DNA of 16,773 bases from Schlesneria sp. Lineage in GTDB: Bacteria > Planctomycetota > Planctomycetia > Planctomycetales > Planctomycetaceae. Positions 16,104 to 16,773 of the stretch are shown piece after piece (position 1 is the stretch's first letter; the number at the start of each line of letters is the position of its first letter). The stretch spans positions 1-16,773 of the forward strand of contig JANXOO010000455.1 in the NCBI GenBank assembly GCA_025353525.1. The letters run 5' to 3'. The translations under genes and the position numbers were made by a program. The notes beneath the pieces are model-generated. The model worked only from the letters and a program-made list of their open reading frames with translations. It had not been told where the DNA came from and ran no database searches.

Positions 16104-16517
16104 TTATAGCGACTCCAGCCCGCCGTCAATCTCCTCGTCGGCCAACATGCTGTCGAAGTTCGACTCGAGAATTCGGTTAATCTCGTCGAAGTGGTCGCCA
16201 CCCTCGTACGGGAAGAACCCCCAATCACCATATGACCACCGCATCCCGGACCGCGTAGAGGTATTCCCATACTTCGGGTCCACTTCCGCCCTGTAGTGCC
16301 GAACCGTGGCCGTCACCGCCTCCTCGCTGTTGCCAGCCGGGTACATGAACTGAAGCGAATCGTCAGTGAAGAGCCCGAAAGCGTAGAAGGTTTGGCCCGT
16401 ATTCTCGCCGATCAGAGTGGAGAATGCGGCCTTCGACGCCTCGTAGACGTGATCGGGCGGATTCTGAATTTGTAGGGAATTCAAAGGCGACAAGCTCAGA
16501 GGAGGCGAGTCTGCCAA
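16104..16517 (-). CDS. DUF4303-type protein, possibly truncated
   Basis: The segments YEASKAAFSTLI at 25-36, FYAFGLFTDDSLQFMYPAGNSEEA at 44-67 (broken here by no stop), RWSYGDWGFF at 93-102 and HFDEINRIL at 108-116 fit the DUF4303 family, whose function is unknown; members are often found near toxin or immunity genes. At 137 residues it is somewhat short, and relatives I recall carry more sequence after the 'H-F-NRIL' part. No ATG or GTG lies in a good place: the first start-like codon is the TTG at 16515-16517, one base from a palindromic repeat, and no binding site precedes it. The first 22 residues are poor in conservation. The N-terminus may have been replaced when the repeat arrived, so the gene could be weakly expressed or broken. 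Confidence 0.6.
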   Translation of the reverse strand: MADSPPLSLSPLNSLQIQNPPDHVYEASKAAFSTLIGENTGQTFYAFGLFTDDSLQFMYPAGNSEEAVTATVRHYRAEVDPKYGNTSTRSGMRWSYGDWGFFPYEGGDHFDEINRILESNFDSMLADEEIDGGLESL

Positions 16518-16524
16518 ATGTAGC

Positions 16525-16543
16525 CCTGTCGCTCCGCGACAGG
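16525..16543 (+). repeat. REP-like palindrome, copy 1
   Basis: CCTGTCGC at 16525-16532 and GCGACAGG at 16536-16543 are perfect 8-base arms with a three-base TCC loop. It is preceded by TAGC (16521-16524). The same palindrome occurs inverted at 16676-16694, where it is followed by GCTA, so the identity extends beyond the stem. Confidence 0.8.
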
Positions 16544-16675
16544 AAAGCCGTAGCGCAACCAGGTAAGCATGTTGCCCAAGGCATCCATTCGATTGAAACC
16601 TTCGATGAACTTAACAAACGCATTTGCGATTCGTCGCCTTGATTTCAACAGGCAGTGTTTTTGCAATTCGGCAAT

Positions 16676-16694
16676 CCTGTCGCGGAGCGACAGG
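16676..16694 (-). repeat. REP-like palindrome, copy 2 (inverted)
   Basis: CCTGTCGC at 16676-16683, GGA loop, GCGACAGG at 16687-16694. It is the exact reverse complement of copy 1, and the match continues through GCTAC outside the stem. The two copies face each other across 132 bases. Confidence 0.8.
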
Positions 16695-16747
16695 GCTACT
16701 TTTGCCGAGCAAAAATCGGTCACAGCCAATGAACCTGGGCGACGCTC

Positions 16748-16763
16748 TGCGGCATTTGCCGCA
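16748..16763. repeat. Small hairpin near the window end
   Basis: TGCGGC at 16748-16753 and GCCGCA at 16758-16763 pair perfectly around ATTT. The flanks GACGCTC and TCGCTC are similar, suggesting another repeat unit that may continue past the window edge. Confidence 0.5.
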
Positions 16764-16773
16764 TCGCTCTGCC

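Larger units (their letters stand above)
16518..16773. repeat. REP-like repeat cluster with inverted palindromes
   Basis: The last 256 bases contain two copies of one palindrome in opposite orientation (16525-16543 and 16676-16694) and a further small hairpin at 16748-16763. No gene is supported; the frame at 16496-16729 is formed by the repeat and its spacer. The arrangement resembles a REP pair (BIME) of the type mobilised by REP-associated transposases. Confidence 0.6.

Noticed and set aside
16496..16729. 77-residue minus-strand frame at the right end
   Set aside because: It is made from both palindromes and their spacer; the ALSLRDRIAELQ part is the translated repeat.
1..16773. CRISPR array, tRNA/rRNA genes or a complete insertion sequence
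   Set aside because: No regular spaced repeats, cloverleaf-like segments, or full transposase with terminal inverted repeats were seen.

Overview
The window most likely comes from a planctomycete (Planctomycetota). This is inference from the proteins, not from a marker gene. The sigma factor, the winged-helix regulator, the long PyrB and the transposase-like C-terminus at the left edge all have the look of planctomycete families, and the intergenic GC-rich palindromes resemble the short repeats scattered through those genomes. Base composition is moderately GC-rich. Most genes are housekeeping enzymes in short runs, with repeats and decayed fragments between them.

Layout, left to right. 1-263: 3' end of a gene resembling a REP-associated (IS200-like) transposase. 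264-940: no convincing gene, one short tandem repeat. 941-1228 (+): small putative membrane protein. 1380-4859 (-): pyrB, ispH, aroC, transcribed leftward; ispH and aroC are one base apart. 5231-6422 (+): a planctomycete-type ECF-like sigma factor, then a STAS-domain protein. 6426-8395 (-): moaD, moaE, moaA for molybdopterin synthesis; moaD and moaE share one base, while moaA lies beyond a repeat-rich 270-base gap. 8527-8805 (-): a decayed C-terminal piece of a nucleotidyltransferase-like gene. 8795-11821 (-): a 1008-residue Hsp70-family protein with a large C-terminal extension. 12119-14200 (+): glutamine-hydrolysing asparagine synthetase. 14192-14530 (-): winged-helix regulator that overlaps asnB tail to tail. 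14758-16083 (+): a probably exported cellobiose 2-epimerase-type protein. 16104-16517 (-): a DUF4303-type protein with a doubtful start. 16518-16773: an inverted pair of identical palindromes.

Functionally the genes serve several separate pathways: pyrimidine (pyrB), isoprenoid (ispH), aromatic amino acid (aroC), molybdenum cofactor (moaA/D/E) and asparagine (asnB). The sigma factor and STAS protein may form a signalling pair. The regulator diverges from the epimerase gene and could control it.

I found no clear new defence system, CRISPR array, RNA gene or intact mobile element. The most notable items are the Hsp70-DUF3731-like protein, the REP-like palindromes together with a transposase-like remnant, the nucleotidyltransferase relic at the Hsp70 stop codon, and the sigma/STAS pair without a visible anti-sigma partner.
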